Shown here piece by piece: positions 19,020 to 27,163 of a DNA stretch of 49,693 nt (within the stretch, counting starts at the first letter, position 1; every line of letters begins with the position of its first letter). The notes under the pieces were generated by a model that ran no database searches, was not told where the DNA came from, and saw nothing but the letters and a program-made list of their open reading frames with translations. Source of the DNA: Thermodesulfobacteriota bacterium. GTDB lineage: Bacteria > Desulfobacterota_D > UBA1144 > Nemesobacterales > CSP1-2. The DNA is taken from positions 1 through 49,693 of the forward strand of contig DATMAT010000056.1 of the NCBI GenBank assembly GCA_035559815.1. Direction: 5' to 3'. The position numbers were made by a program, and so were the translations under genes.

Positions 19020-20438
19020 TTAATCAACCACCTTCGCGCCAGTCCTGACCCTTCGCGACTGAAGAAATGCCACCAGCGAATCCAGTTCTTCCGGCGTCAG
19101 GTTGCCGCCGAATGCGGGCATGTTAAGCCCTCCATTCAAGATGCGCCAGGTCATCTCATCAGGAGAGAGACTGTCGCCAATATAGGTAAGGTCTGGACCG
19201 CGATGGCCTCCGTGGCCCGAGATTGCATGGCAAAACTCGCAGCCCTTAGAATAGAAAAGCTCGGCACCCTCATGGACCGGGCCGCTTGTAGCACCAACCA
19301 CCTCTACAGGAAGCGGTTGTGCAGAAAAATCGGGCGACCACGGTGCTCTTATACCTTCTATCCAGAGCGTTCCCACCATAATTACGATAACAAGCACGAT
19401 ACCAACAGCCCAAGGACGGCGCCGTGGACTTCGTTCTCCTTTGTTCCAAATAAATGGAAGCAAGATCAGTATGAGCCCAACAATTAGCGGCCCAAGAAAG
19501 ATGACGTAGGACTCGATATTTGCCGGAAGGAGAGCGAACAAGGCAAATATCCAGAGGAAGTACCAGTCCGGTCTTGGGTAAGCCTCGATGATGCTTGGGT
19601 CGGGCGGCTTGCCGATCTCCGGCGGGCCTACGAATATAGCCAGGAGCGCTATGACCGCAATCACGACTACCCCGAAGACCACATCCCTCCAGGCGGCGTC
19701 AGGCCAAAATGGAACACCTCGATTCTTGATGAGGGAGTGATACCAGTTGCGGTAGGTTCCCGGTTCAACCGGCTGCCCCGGTTTAGGCGGGTCGGAGATG
19801 CCGTTTCTAAGCACCAGATAAAGATGAAGCCCGATGAAGGCGTAGATCAGCGCCGGGATAAAGAAGACGTGGAAGGCAAAGAAGCGGCTCAGGGTGACCG
19901 CTCCTATAGTACCTCCGGCAAGAATGAAACGCGCAATCCACTCGCCGATTATGGGAACCCTACCCGCCTGCTCCGCCGCTACAATAGTCGACCAGATGGC
20001 GTTTTGGTCCCAGCGTAGAAGCTGGCCGGTGAAAGCCATTATTATGGTGAAAGCGAATAGGGCAACCCCGCTGATCCAGCTCATCTCCCGCGGATATTTG
20101 TATGCGCCCATGAGAAAGACTCGTATCATATGTATGCCTACAAGGAGCATCATGGCCGATGCACCGAAGTGATGCATACCCCGGAGGAACCGGCCGAGGA
20201 AGGCCTCGTTGGTGATGAATAAAAGGCTGTCGTGAGCCTGCGATGAAGAGGGAACGTACATAAGGGATAGGGCTATTCCGGTGACGACCTGGATGGTGAA
20301 GGCAATAAGCGTGGCGCTTCCGAAAACATACCACCAGCCCGTTCCCGGAGGGACCGGATGCCTAGCAATCGGCCCTATGGAGCCGGATATTCCGGTGCGG
20401 TCATCAAACCATTGCCAGGCATTCTTGAGAACTCTCAT
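19020..20438 (-). CDS. Cytochrome b of a bc-type quinol complex, fused to a C-terminal cytochrome c domain
   Basis: The quinol-oxidising membrane subunit. Heme b ligands are H89/H103 and H190/H205; the 13 and 14 intervening residues match cytochrome b6 rather than mitochondrial-type b. The quinol-site motif is PDWY (290-293) in place of PEWY. After the last helix (about 342-360) a periplasmic class I cytochrome c domain follows, with CEFCH (400-404) and a likely Met ligand in NMPAFGG. No separate cytochrome c1 gene exists here, so this domain probably takes its place. The ATG at 20438 has GAGGAGAGG upstream, 10 bases after the Rieske stop; an extension to 20498 would run through the Rieske gene. 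Last gene of the respiratory operon. Confidence 0.94.
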   Translation of the reverse strand: MRVLKNAWQWFDDRTGISGSIGPIARHPVPPGTGWWYVFGSATLIAFTIQVVTGIALSLMYVPSSSQAHDSLLFITNEAFLGRFLRGMHHFGASAMMLLVGIHMIRVFLMGAYKYPREMSWISGVALFAFTIIMAFTGQLLRWDQNAIWSTIVAAEQAGRVPIIGEWIARFILAGGTIGAVTLSRFFAFHVFFIPALIYAFIGLHLYLVLRNGISDPPKPGQPVEPGTYRNWYHSLIKNRGVPFWPDAAWRDVVFGVVVIAVIALLAIFVGPPEIGKPPDPSIIEAYPRPDWYFLWIFALFALLPANIESYVIFLGPLIVGLILILLPFIWNKGERSPRRRPWAVGIVLVIVIMVGTLWIEGIRAPWSPDFSAQPLPVEVVGATSGPVHEGAELFYSKGCEFCHAISGHGGHRGPDLTYIGDSLSPDEMTWRILNGGLNMPAFGGNLTPEELDSLVAFLQSRRVRTGAKVVD

Positions 20439-20448
20439 TACCTCTCCT

Positions 20449-20967
20449 CTAAATTGTAGTAATTGGGATTGGACTGGCCATAATCTCCACCTGGCCATTC
20501 CTCACCCGTACCGGATACCGGGGCAATGGTTTAGGCGGGGGACCGGCAGCCACCTCACCATCCTTGTAATATACCCCGCCATGGCAAGGACACATGAAAA
20601 GCTCGGCATCAGAAAGCCATCTGACCGGGCAACCCAAGTGGGTGCAGTTAATCGAAAATGCAATGAACTTATCCTCACTGTCCCGACGGAGCCAGGCTGC
20701 GGTATTTGCGGTAACACCAGCCCAGGGGAGCGGGGATGCATCGAGATATTTAACTACAACGGTGGTGCCTACTTTGAAGCTATCCACCGAGCCGACAGGT
20801 CGCCAAACCTCGGGCACCTTCCGCAGAAATGGGGATAAGAGAAAGCCCACAATCGGAAACCCAATTATCAATGCGGCGACACCACCCAAGGTGATGCTCA
20901 GCTTCGAAAAAAACTGCCGGCGGTTGCAACCAGAAGACTCTATCGACTCTTCATTTTTGTCGTTCAT
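20449..20967 (-). CDS. Rieske iron-sulfur protein of the bc complex
   Basis: Carries the [2Fe-2S] cluster that takes the first electron from quinol. The N-terminus has a twin-arginine motif (NRRQFFSKL, 15-23) and a membrane helix, consistent with Tat insertion. Cluster ligands lie in CTHLGC (108-113) and CPCHGG (126-131), which also give the disulfide. At 172 residues it is in the normal range. GGAGAG precedes the ATG, and its start overlaps the small subunit gene by 17 bases. Downstream is the cytochrome b/c gene, its obligate partner. Confidence 0.96.
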   Translation of the reverse strand: MNDKNEESIESSGCNRRQFFSKLSITLGGVAALIIGFPIVGFLLSPFLRKVPEVWRPVGSVDSFKVGTTVVVKYLDASPLPWAGVTANTAAWLRRDSEDKFIAFSINCTHLGCPVRWLSDAELFMCPCHGGVYYKDGEVAAGPPPKPLPRYPVRVRNGQVEIMASPIPITTI

Positions 20968-21232
20968 GGATAATCTCTCCTATCCATCCGGCAAGGGAAA
21001 GTGCAAAAAGTAAAAGCCCGACGCCTGAAACAAGTAAATTTGTGGCCAAACCCATAGCCAGAAAAGCGATTCCGAGTGCCATAACCGCGGGCCAGTAGGT
21101 CGGTTTGGGCAAGGTCTCCGGTTTAAGCGTATCCCATCCATCTTTCATTTCGGAGACAGGTCGAGATTCTATATCCGTTTTTTTTGGTTGAGGCGCAACC
21201 CACGGACTCGATTCCGATTGCATATCAGACAT
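20951..21232 (-). CDS. Small two-helix membrane protein, probable caa3 oxidase subunit IV
   Basis: A 93-residue protein: a soluble N-terminal half rich in Pro, Glu and Lys, then two hydrophobic helices (YWPAVMALGIAFLAMGLATN and LLVSGVGLLLFALSLAGWI) with an exposed tail. This resembles the poorly conserved small subunit IV/CtaF proteins of caa3 oxidases. Its ATG shares one base with the ctaG stop (TGATG), and it lies between oxidase and bc genes. The role comes from position and topology, not from a diagnostic motif. Confidence 0.7.
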   Translation of the reverse strand: MSDMQSESSPWVAPQPKKTDIESRPVSEMKDGWDTLKPETLPKPTYWPAVMALGIAFLAMGLATNLLVSGVGLLLFALSLAGWIGEIIHERQK

Positions 21233-22092
21233 CAGATTTCCACCTTTCCTGCAGAACTAATAGCGACTGGTGACATACCATCAGCAGTTAGTGTCGATAC
21301 GACACTCTCTTCAGGGGCTTTATACCAACGGGCTAAGATACTCATGATGATAGAACTGTATAAAAGACAACATGGTACCCACATCAAAAGCCCGCCCACC
21401 TGTTGGTCAACACTCCTGGAAATACCCCAATCGTCTCGAACGAGACCGATAATGCCTTGAGTATCAACCACATGAAGATGAGACGTCGCAAAGAGACCCG
21501 CCGGAGCAAATGTTATGACAATGCCCAGTACGGTGCATCCAACGCACGCAGAGAAGAGATATAGAACCGAGACCAGCGGATTGAGGCGAGATCCCTCGAA
21601 CGGCGAAAAGATTGGCCACCAGAATATTACCCCTGCTACCAGAAGCGATAACTGTTGAATAACATGTAGGCTCTCGCTCTTTAATGCGGCATCATAGAGA
21701 ACCGGAACGTGCCACACCCACATCGCACCCACTCCCGATAACCAGGCAATAACCGGTCCCCTCAGTACACTCTCGACCGCGGCAGCACGCGGTCTTAATA
21801 ACAACTTCTCTGCAAGCGAAGAAGGAATGCCCAGTAAAAACAACAACGGTACTATCAAAAGAAGAAAGATATGCTGAAGCATGTGGGCACTAAAAAGAAA
21901 GCCGTGAGCAAGAGCGTTAAGCGGGGAGACCAAAGAGAGAAACAAGAGTAAAACCCCGGATATAAAATAGAGTGTTTTCCCGGTGAAGCGGAGGCGAATA
22001 AGCGCCGCATAGCCCAAGATCAGAGCTGTACATCCTGCCAAGACCAACGGCTTAAAGCTCCAACTCTCCGTCAATAATTGCCATGCGGTCAT
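21232..22092 (-). CDS. ctaG: Cytochrome c oxidase assembly factor CtaG (caa3 type)
   Basis: A polytopic membrane protein with about seven hydrophobic segments, belonging to the CtaG_caa3 family involved in CuB-site assembly of caa3 oxidases. Family features are FSAHMLQHIFLLLIVPLLFLLG, MWVWHVPVLYDAAL and the histidine-containing stretch FATSHLHVVD. The ATG at 22092 overlaps the coxC stop as ATGA with GGGGGTG upstream, giving 286 residues; an extension to 22134 would run into coxC and is unlikely. It is unrelated to the Cox11-type CtaG of proteobacteria. Confidence 0.9.
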   Translation of the reverse strand: MTAWQLLTESWSFKPLVLAGCTALILGYAALIRLRFTGKTLYFISGVLLLFLSLVSPLNALAHGFLFSAHMLQHIFLLLIVPLLFLLGIPSSLAEKLLLRPRAAAVESVLRGPVIAWLSGVGAMWVWHVPVLYDAALKSESLHVIQQLSLLVAGVIFWWPIFSPFEGSRLNPLVSVLYLFSACVGCTVLGIVITFAPAGLFATSHLHVVDTQGIIGLVRDDWGISRSVDQQVGGLLMWVPCCLLYSSIIMSILARWYKAPEESVVSTLTADGMSPVAISSAGKVEI

Positions 22093-22637
22093 AGGTACAC
22101 CCCCAGATAAACAACAGAAAACACGACTATCCACACCGCGTCTACAAAGTGCCAGTATAGTGAAATGCTCTCTACCGCTCTCGATTGTCTGCCTTTTATA
22201 TTGCCACTAATGGCCAAGCCGAGAAGAATAGTAAGCATGACCAGCCCAACAAAGACGTGAAATCCATGAAATCCGGTAAGGGTAAAGAAAGTGGTGCCGA
22301 AAAGACCCTGGCTAATGGTGATACCCTGGTTAATCAGGCCAGACCACTCTATGCCCTGACCGAGGAGGAATACCACTCCCAGTATGATAGTCACCAGTAG
22401 CCACGAATGAAATCCCCTTTGACTATCCTTTTTGAAGCTTCTCTCCGCCAGCCACACGGCCAGGCTGCTGGACAAAAGAATAATGGTGTTGATGCCGGTT
22501 TTCCCGGGTTCGAGGAATCTATCCGCTACAGCCGAAGATTCCCGGTGATAATAAACATAGGCCAAAATCAGCATGAGGAAGAAATTGGCTTCGGATATGA
22601 TGAAGAGGATTATGCCCAGCTTATTTTTTTCCGTCAT
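22089..22637 (-). CDS. coxC: Cytochrome c oxidase subunit III
   Basis: A five-helix subunit of 182 residues, the short bacterial form lacking the first two helices of mitochondrial subunit III. FTLTGFHGFHVFVGLVML and the final SLYWHFVDAVWIVVFSVVYL are the conserved helices carrying the typical His and Asp. Subunit III stabilises the oxygen-reducing centre. Six bases separate it from coxA, and it overlaps ctaG by four. Confidence 0.95.
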   Translation of the reverse strand: MTEKNKLGIILFIISEANFFLMLILAYVYYHRESSAVADRFLEPGKTGINTIILLSSSLAVWLAERSFKKDSQRGFHSWLLVTIILGVVFLLGQGIEWSGLINQGITISQGLFGTTFFTLTGFHGFHVFVGLVMLTILLGLAISGNIKGRQSRAVESISLYWHFVDAVWIVVFSVVYLGVYL

Positions 22638-22643
22638 CGTTAT

Positions 22644-24320
22644 TCACGTCCCATTTTTTTCATGCACTTTCCAATCGGCCTTGTCCGGATGAGTGAAGTC
22701 CCATAATGGTCTCCTTCCCCTTATGGGCGGGAGCCGGTCGAAGTTATGGACCGGTGGCGGGGATGTGGTCGCCCACTCAAGCGTCCAGGCGTCCCAGGGA
22801 TTATCGCCGGCGGGCTTTCCGTTTCGCAGGCTGGCGATTATATTCCAGACAAATACCAGCACTGACAGCGCCAGAATGAAAGCGCCTATGGTGGAGACCA
22901 GGTTCAGCATCCCCCAGTGCGGCAGGTCGGGATAGGTGTATACGCGCCGAGGCATGCCTATCAGTCCGAGGATGTGCTGCACGAAGAATGTGAGGTTAAA
23001 ACCGATTAACATCGTCCAGAAGTGGATCTTGCCCAACCCCTCTGAGAGCATCCGCCCGGTTATCTTTGGAAACCAGTAATATATTCCGGCCATTATTCCA
23101 AAAAACGTGCCTCCGAATAGCACGTAATGAAAATGCGCCACCACGTAATAGGTATCGGTCGTCTGCCAGTCTATGGGGACTACGGCGAAGTGCACACCGC
23201 TAAGACCGCCAACCGTGAACTGCACCAGGAATGCCACGGCGAAGAGCATGGCCGTGGTGAATCGAATCGAGCCTCCCCACATCGTGGCTATCCAGTTGAA
23301 AATCTTGACCCCGGTGGGAATGGCGATGAGCATGCTGGCTATGCCGAAAAAGCTGTCCAAAATGTGTCCCAGGCCCACTGTGAACATATGATGCGCCCAC
23401 ACCCCGAAGCTAAGTAGGCCGATGGCAACCGTGGAACCGGCCACAAACTCATACCCAAATATAGGTTTACGGGAGAAGACCGGAATGACCTCAGAAAGAA
23501 TGCCAAAGGCAGGCAGTACCATGATATAAACCTCTGGATGGCCAAAAGCCCAGAACAGATGCTGCCATAAAATAGCAGAGCCGCCGGTAGCGGGCCTGAA
23601 GTAGTGCGCTCCTAAAAGCCTATCCGCTAGCAGCATCACCAGTGAGGCGTTCAGGATTGAGAGCGCCAGGATGATCAAAAAGGAGTTAACCAGCACCATC
23701 CACACGAATAGCGGAAGCCGTCTTATAGTCAACCCCTCTGCTCGCAGGGCAAAGATGGTAGTGATGAGATTAACACCGGAAGAAACTGTGCCTATTCCGG
23801 CGACGAGCAGCCCGAGCGCCCAGTAATCCACGCCGCCAGTCCAGAGAGAGAAGGGCTTTTCACTGAGCGGGGCGTAGCTAAACCAGCCTACGTTCGGAGC
23901 GCCGCCCTGGGTGATGAAGCTGTAATAAAGCAAGAGACCGCCAAAGACCAGCAGCCAGAAACTCAAGGCATTGAGACGAGGAAAAGCCATGTCCCGTGCG
24001 CCAATCATGAGTGGTACCAGGTAAGTGGCCAGGCCGATCAACATGGGCATGACCACCAGAAATATCATGGTCGTTCCGTGCATGGTGAAAAGCTGATTGT
24101 AGGCCTGGGGCGAAAGAAAAGTGCTGGTTGGCTGGGCTAGCTGAATGCGAAGGAGTAATGCCTCAATACCTCCCAGTAATAAAAATATGATGGTGAAGAT
24201 AAGATACAGAATGCCGATCTGTTTATGGTCTACAGAGGCTACCCAACTGTAAAGGCCCTTATATTCTTCGACCTTGGAAACAGAATCAACGGTCTCCGAG
24301 GCTATCGGTGTTTCGCTCAT
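22644..24320 (-). CDS. coxA: Cytochrome c oxidase subunit I (A1-type heme-copper oxidase)
   Basis: The catalytic subunit, reducing O2 to water and pumping protons; 558 residues and 12 helices. Heme and CuB ligands appear in FTMHGTTMIF, GHPEVYIMVLPAFG, WAHHMFTVG and VVAHFHYVL. The GHPEVY sequence supplies both the cross-linked Tyr and the Glu that defines the A1 class. It starts as ATGA on the coxB stop, indicating coupling, and is followed by coxC. Confidence 0.97.
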   Translation of the reverse strand: MSETPIASETVDSVSKVEEYKGLYSWVASVDHKQIGILYLIFTIIFLLLGGIEALLLRIQLAQPTSTFLSPQAYNQLFTMHGTTMIFLVVMPMLIGLATYLVPLMIGARDMAFPRLNALSFWLLVFGGLLLYYSFITQGGAPNVGWFSYAPLSEKPFSLWTGGVDYWALGLLVAGIGTVSSGVNLITTIFALRAEGLTIRRLPLFVWMVLVNSFLIILALSILNASLVMLLADRLLGAHYFRPATGGSAILWQHLFWAFGHPEVYIMVLPAFGILSEVIPVFSRKPIFGYEFVAGSTVAIGLLSFGVWAHHMFTVGLGHILDSFFGIASMLIAIPTGVKIFNWIATMWGGSIRFTTAMLFAVAFLVQFTVGGLSGVHFAVVPIDWQTTDTYYVVAHFHYVLFGGTFFGIMAGIYYWFPKITGRMLSEGLGKIHFWTMLIGFNLTFFVQHILGLIGMPRRVYTYPDLPHWGMLNLVSTIGAFILALSVLVFVWNIIASLRNGKPAGDNPWDAWTLEWATTSPPPVHNFDRLPPIRGRRPLWDFTHPDKADWKVHEKNGT

Positions 24321-25273
24321 TTAAGAGTCCCCAGATATGCAACCAAAAGATTTATCTCACTTTCAGTAAGTTTCATGTTGGGCATCAGTACTCCGGGCTT
24401 TACCGCATGTGGATTGGCCAACCATCTGGCAAGGTTAGATGGTGTGTTTTCTAATATTCCTGCCCCGAGCGTCTGCCGACTGGCCAGGTGTGTAAGGTCG
24501 GGGCCGACGTTAGCTTCAGCGATTGTACCGGAAATGGTGTGGCAATTAACGCAGGTCAATCTCTCAAATAGCTCCGCTCCTAGTGCTACCTCCCCGGTAG
24601 TAGGCTTTGACGGAACTTTAAGCTGTTCTTGTTGCCATTTTTCAAACTCTGCTTCAGGTTGGGCTATGACCCTTATGCGCATCCAGGCATGCTGCGCCCC
24701 ACAGTACTCCGAGCAAGCGCCCAGGTATGTGCCTGCTTCGCTGGCTTGTAACCATATATAATTAACCTGCCCAGGAACCGCATCCATCTTTCGGCTCAAC
24801 TGCGGTACCCAAAAATCGTGAATCACGTCCGCTGACTCCAGCCGAACCAAGAAATTTTTGCCGACAGGTATATGAATTTCGTTGGCGGTAACGACGCCGG
24901 ACTTTGGATAGCGCGCTTCCCACCACCACTGATGGCCGATTATCACCAGGTCCGGGTCCCCCCCTTTAGCCGGCGGGTCTGCTGAATACATGGTTTTGAC
25001 CGTGAAGACGCAGAGAAAAACCACGATTAAAAAAGGTAAGGCAGTCCAAACGATTTCAATCTTTGCATTGCCGAATTCCTGCGCCGGGTCCGGCTGGCCT
25101 GGTTTGCCTCGGTAGCGCAGGATGGCATACAGGAGTGAGCCGAAGACGACCAGGAAAATAACGGCCGATATGTACAAAACCAGGATGAACAAATCCGAGA
25201 TTACTTGCGCATGAGGTGAGCTTGGATTGAATGGCGAACTGTGAAAGAGGGAACCGCTGAGCAGTGGACTCAT
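24317..25273 (-). CDS. coxB: Cytochrome c oxidase subunit II with fused cytochrome c domain (caa3 type)
   Basis: Accepts electrons at CuA and passes them to subunit I. Two N-terminal helices (about 25-52 and 74-96) are followed by the cupredoxin domain with CuA ligands H152, C187, E189, C191, H195 and M198 (CSEYCGAQHAWM), then a class I cytochrome c domain with CVNCH (241-245) and a Met ligand in LMPNMKL. This is caa3 architecture. It is first in the operon, behind a candidate promoter. Its own heme could receive electrons directly from the heme c on cytochrome b. A GAGG lies 11 bases upstream of the ATG. Confidence 0.97.
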   Translation of the reverse strand: MSPLLSGSLFHSSPFNPSSPHAQVISDLFILVLYISAVIFLVVFGSLLYAILRYRGKPGQPDPAQEFGNAKIEIVWTALPFLIVVFLCVFTVKTMYSADPPAKGGDPDLVIIGHQWWWEARYPKSGVVTANEIHIPVGKNFLVRLESADVIHDFWVPQLSRKMDAVPGQVNYIWLQASEAGTYLGACSEYCGAQHAWMRIRVIAQPEAEFEKWQQEQLKVPSKPTTGEVALGAELFERLTCVNCHTISGTIAEANVGPDLTHLASRQTLGAGILENTPSNLARWLANPHAVKPGVLMPNMKLTESEINLLVAYLGTLK

Positions 25274-25385
25274 GCGAAGCCGGCCTCACTTTTAATTTTT
25301 TTTCACAAGTTGTAGGCAGACTGGATTAGTTTATTCAGTCTCCCCATTCATCGCAATTAGAACTGGAAAGTACATGCGAATCCTT

Positions 25386-25414
25386 AGAATACTCCACGGA
25401 GATGTTAAAGTAAA
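25386..25414 (-). promoter_or_regulatory. Candidate sigma-70 promoter of the respiratory operon
   Basis: On the minus strand TTTACT (25414-25409) and TATTCT (25391-25386) are 17 bases apart, about 110 bases before coxB. Each box matches the consensus at four of six positions. Prediction only. Confidence 0.38.
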
Positions 25415-25455
25415 GATTGTTCGTAAATTGCTTCTACAAATTTTTTAGATTGGTT

Positions 25456-25489
25456 CTGGGGGCACGATGGAGCGTGCCCCTAGTTTTTT
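25456..25489. repeat. GC-rich hairpin between dps and coxB (copy e of the short-palindrome type)
   Basis: CTGGGGGCACG, six bases, then CGTGCCCCTAG: 11-bp arms with one mismatch, followed by TTTTTT on the plus strand. In plus orientation it looks like an intrinsic terminator, but no plus-strand gene feeds it. It lies about 15 bases after the dps stop, so it may end dps transcripts less efficiently in the other direction. Confidence 0.6.
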
Positions 25490-25498
25490 CGATGACAC

Positions 25499-25978
25499 TC
25501 ATTTGCCTTCCAAAAACGACCTCAACATCCAGGCCATCTTTTCGTGTTTTTCCATGAGTCCGGTGAGGAAATCGTTCGTCCCCATATCTTTAAACTTGTC
25601 ATAACACATTTCTAAGTCGACTCGTAAATGCCGAATAATTGCCTCGTGGTCAGCCAAGAGATTTGAGAGCATTTTCATATCGCTTAGATTCTTGCCTGGT
25701 TCCTCTTTCAGCCTAGTGTGTCTCAAGAACTCCTCCAGTGTTCCGAGCGACCGTCCGCCGAGCGAGCGGGCGCGCTCGGCCACTTCGTCTATTATCTCGT
25801 CGAGCGCGTTGTACTGCTCCTCGAAAAACTTATGGAGACTATGGAACTGATGCCCCACCACATTCCAGTGATAGTTTCTGGTCTTGGTGTAGAGAATGTA
25901 TTCATCCGAAAGGAGGGCGTTTAGTATGAGCACCACGCCCCCGCGCTGTTCGTCGGTAAGGTCTATGTTTGGTTTCAT
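25499..25978 (-). CDS. dps: Dps-family ferritin-like DNA-protection protein
   Basis: Forms dodecamers that oxidise and store iron using H2O2, and in many species binds DNA. Dps signature: YTKTRNYHWNVVGHQFHSLHKFFEEQY and DEIIDEVAERARSLGG, holding the inter-subunit ferroxidase His/Asp/Glu ligands. At 159 residues it is standard. AAGGGGG precedes the ATG. It stands alone, next to another likely peroxide-defence gene at 26115. Confidence 0.95.
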   Translation of the reverse strand: MKPNIDLTDEQRGGVVLILNALLSDEYILYTKTRNYHWNVVGHQFHSLHKFFEEQYNALDEIIDEVAERARSLGGRSLGTLEEFLRHTRLKEEPGKNLSDMKMLSNLLADHEAIIRHLRVDLEMCYDKFKDMGTNDFLTGLMEKHEKMAWMLRSFLEGK

Positions 25979-26114
25979 TTCAATTCCCCCTTCTAATTAA
26001 GCTTTTAAAATGTTGGATTCATCGCTAAGCTGATGGTCCGGTTTAGAATAGTGTACCTAGCTCGGCTGCATCGTCCATTCCCGGCTTGCCGATTATGAGT
26101 GCAGTTTATCAGCC

Positions 26115-26567
26115 CTATGCTACTCCTTTCTTTACCGGAGGTGTCTGATGCATGGCAATCGCTATGCGATTCAAAGCGTTCATGTTGGCGACGGCAAACG
26201 TCAGGTCGACGAGTTCTTTGTCGGTGAAATGGTGCCTGGCATTTTCAAACTCCTCTTCGGATACGCGCTGGTGGCGAAGGCGGGTTACTGCTTCCGCCCA
26301 GGCCAGCGCCGCCTTTTCCCTGTCCGTGAAGAACGGCATATCACGCCACAGCACTACTCCGTTCAAGCGCTTCGGGTCTTCCCCCGCTTTGATTGCATCT
26401 CTCCAATGCAAATCCACACAGTATGGACAGCCGTTAATTTGGGAGATGCGAAGATAAACCAAATTAAGGAGGTCTTCTCCTAGTCCCGACTTTAGGAGAT
26501 AATCGGAAAGGGCGCGCAGGCGTTTATAAGCCTCCGGTGCTAAACTGGCATAAGGTAGTCTGGCCAT
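26115..26567 (-). CDS. Carboxymuconolactone decarboxylase / AhpD-like protein
   Basis: Contains the AhpD active-site signature CPYCVDLHWRDA (CxxC with a following His) in a 150-residue all-helical protein. Members act as alkylhydroperoxidases or thiol redox proteins. Other family features are LLNLVYLRISQINGC, DREKAALAWAEAVT and TFAVANMNALNRIA. The ATG at 26567 is chosen because GGAG lies upstream and homology begins with MARLPYASL; a frame extending to 26759 would overlap the small gene upstream. The reductant partner is unknown. Confidence 0.92.
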   Translation of the reverse strand: MARLPYASLAPEAYKRLRALSDYLLKSGLGEDLLNLVYLRISQINGCPYCVDLHWRDAIKAGEDPKRLNGVVLWRDMPFFTDREKAALAWAEAVTRLRHQRVSEEEFENARHHFTDKELVDLTFAVANMNALNRIAIAMHQTPPVKKGVA

Positions 26568-26637
26568 TTTCAGTGTTTCTCCTCTTAAAATTGTCTTTTC
26601 CCGGTTATCCTTTTGGTTCTCTCTAACAGCCTTTTCT

Positions 26638-26826
26638 CTAAGATATATCTTCGCTTGGATCCGATGTCCATGGAAGTGGGTCACTGGCCGGGAAAGTATC
26701 AGCCAAGGCCTGGTCAAGTTTATCGTCCATCGATTTTTCTGAAACGGCTTTAGTTTCATCTACTACCTTGTTTTCAGTTAATGAATTTTTGTAAAGGCCG
26801 CTCTCTTTTTCTTTCCGGTTATTCAT
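26638..26826 (-). CDS. Small conserved protein with FPASDP C-terminal motif
   Basis: A 62-residue, charged, soluble protein with no signal or helix-rich membrane segment. GGGGAGG just upstream of the ATG at 26826 is an excellent ribosome site. The C-terminal motif LDQALADTFPASDPLPWT is seen in many small bacterial proteins of unknown function, usually as D/E-AL-E-(S/T)FPASDPP-W. It is co-directional with the AhpD-like gene 70 bases on. No function can be assigned. Confidence 0.72.
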   Translation of the reverse strand: MNNRKEKESGLYKNSLTENKVVDETKAVSEKSMDDKLDQALADTFPASDPLPWTSDPSEDIS

Positions 26827-27163
26827 AAAATCACCTCCCCTTACAAAACTGAAGAAACAAGTCCACAAGCTAGCATCAAGGTGATTAACAGTGAACTTCA
26901 AATATTTTTATGGCTAATTTATCTAACAAGTGCTTCGGCCATGCGCTCTTCCTTAATCTTAATGGCGAACGCTCGTTAGTCTAACATCCCAGGAAATATC
27001 CAAGCCAGCAAATGAATAACTATATATATATTAGCATATCCGGTAATCCAAAAAGTTCTGAATAAAAGTTAAAAATTTTTACCCAGAACTAACCACACGT
27101 TAACACCTCCTTAATAATTTCCAATTTTAATTCCTGAACTTTCTTAAAGGAGGAAATTAACCC

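Noticed and set aside
25456-25489. Hairpin plus T-run read as a plus-strand terminator
   Set aside because: No plus-strand transcription unit lies upstream; it is listed as a repeat instead.
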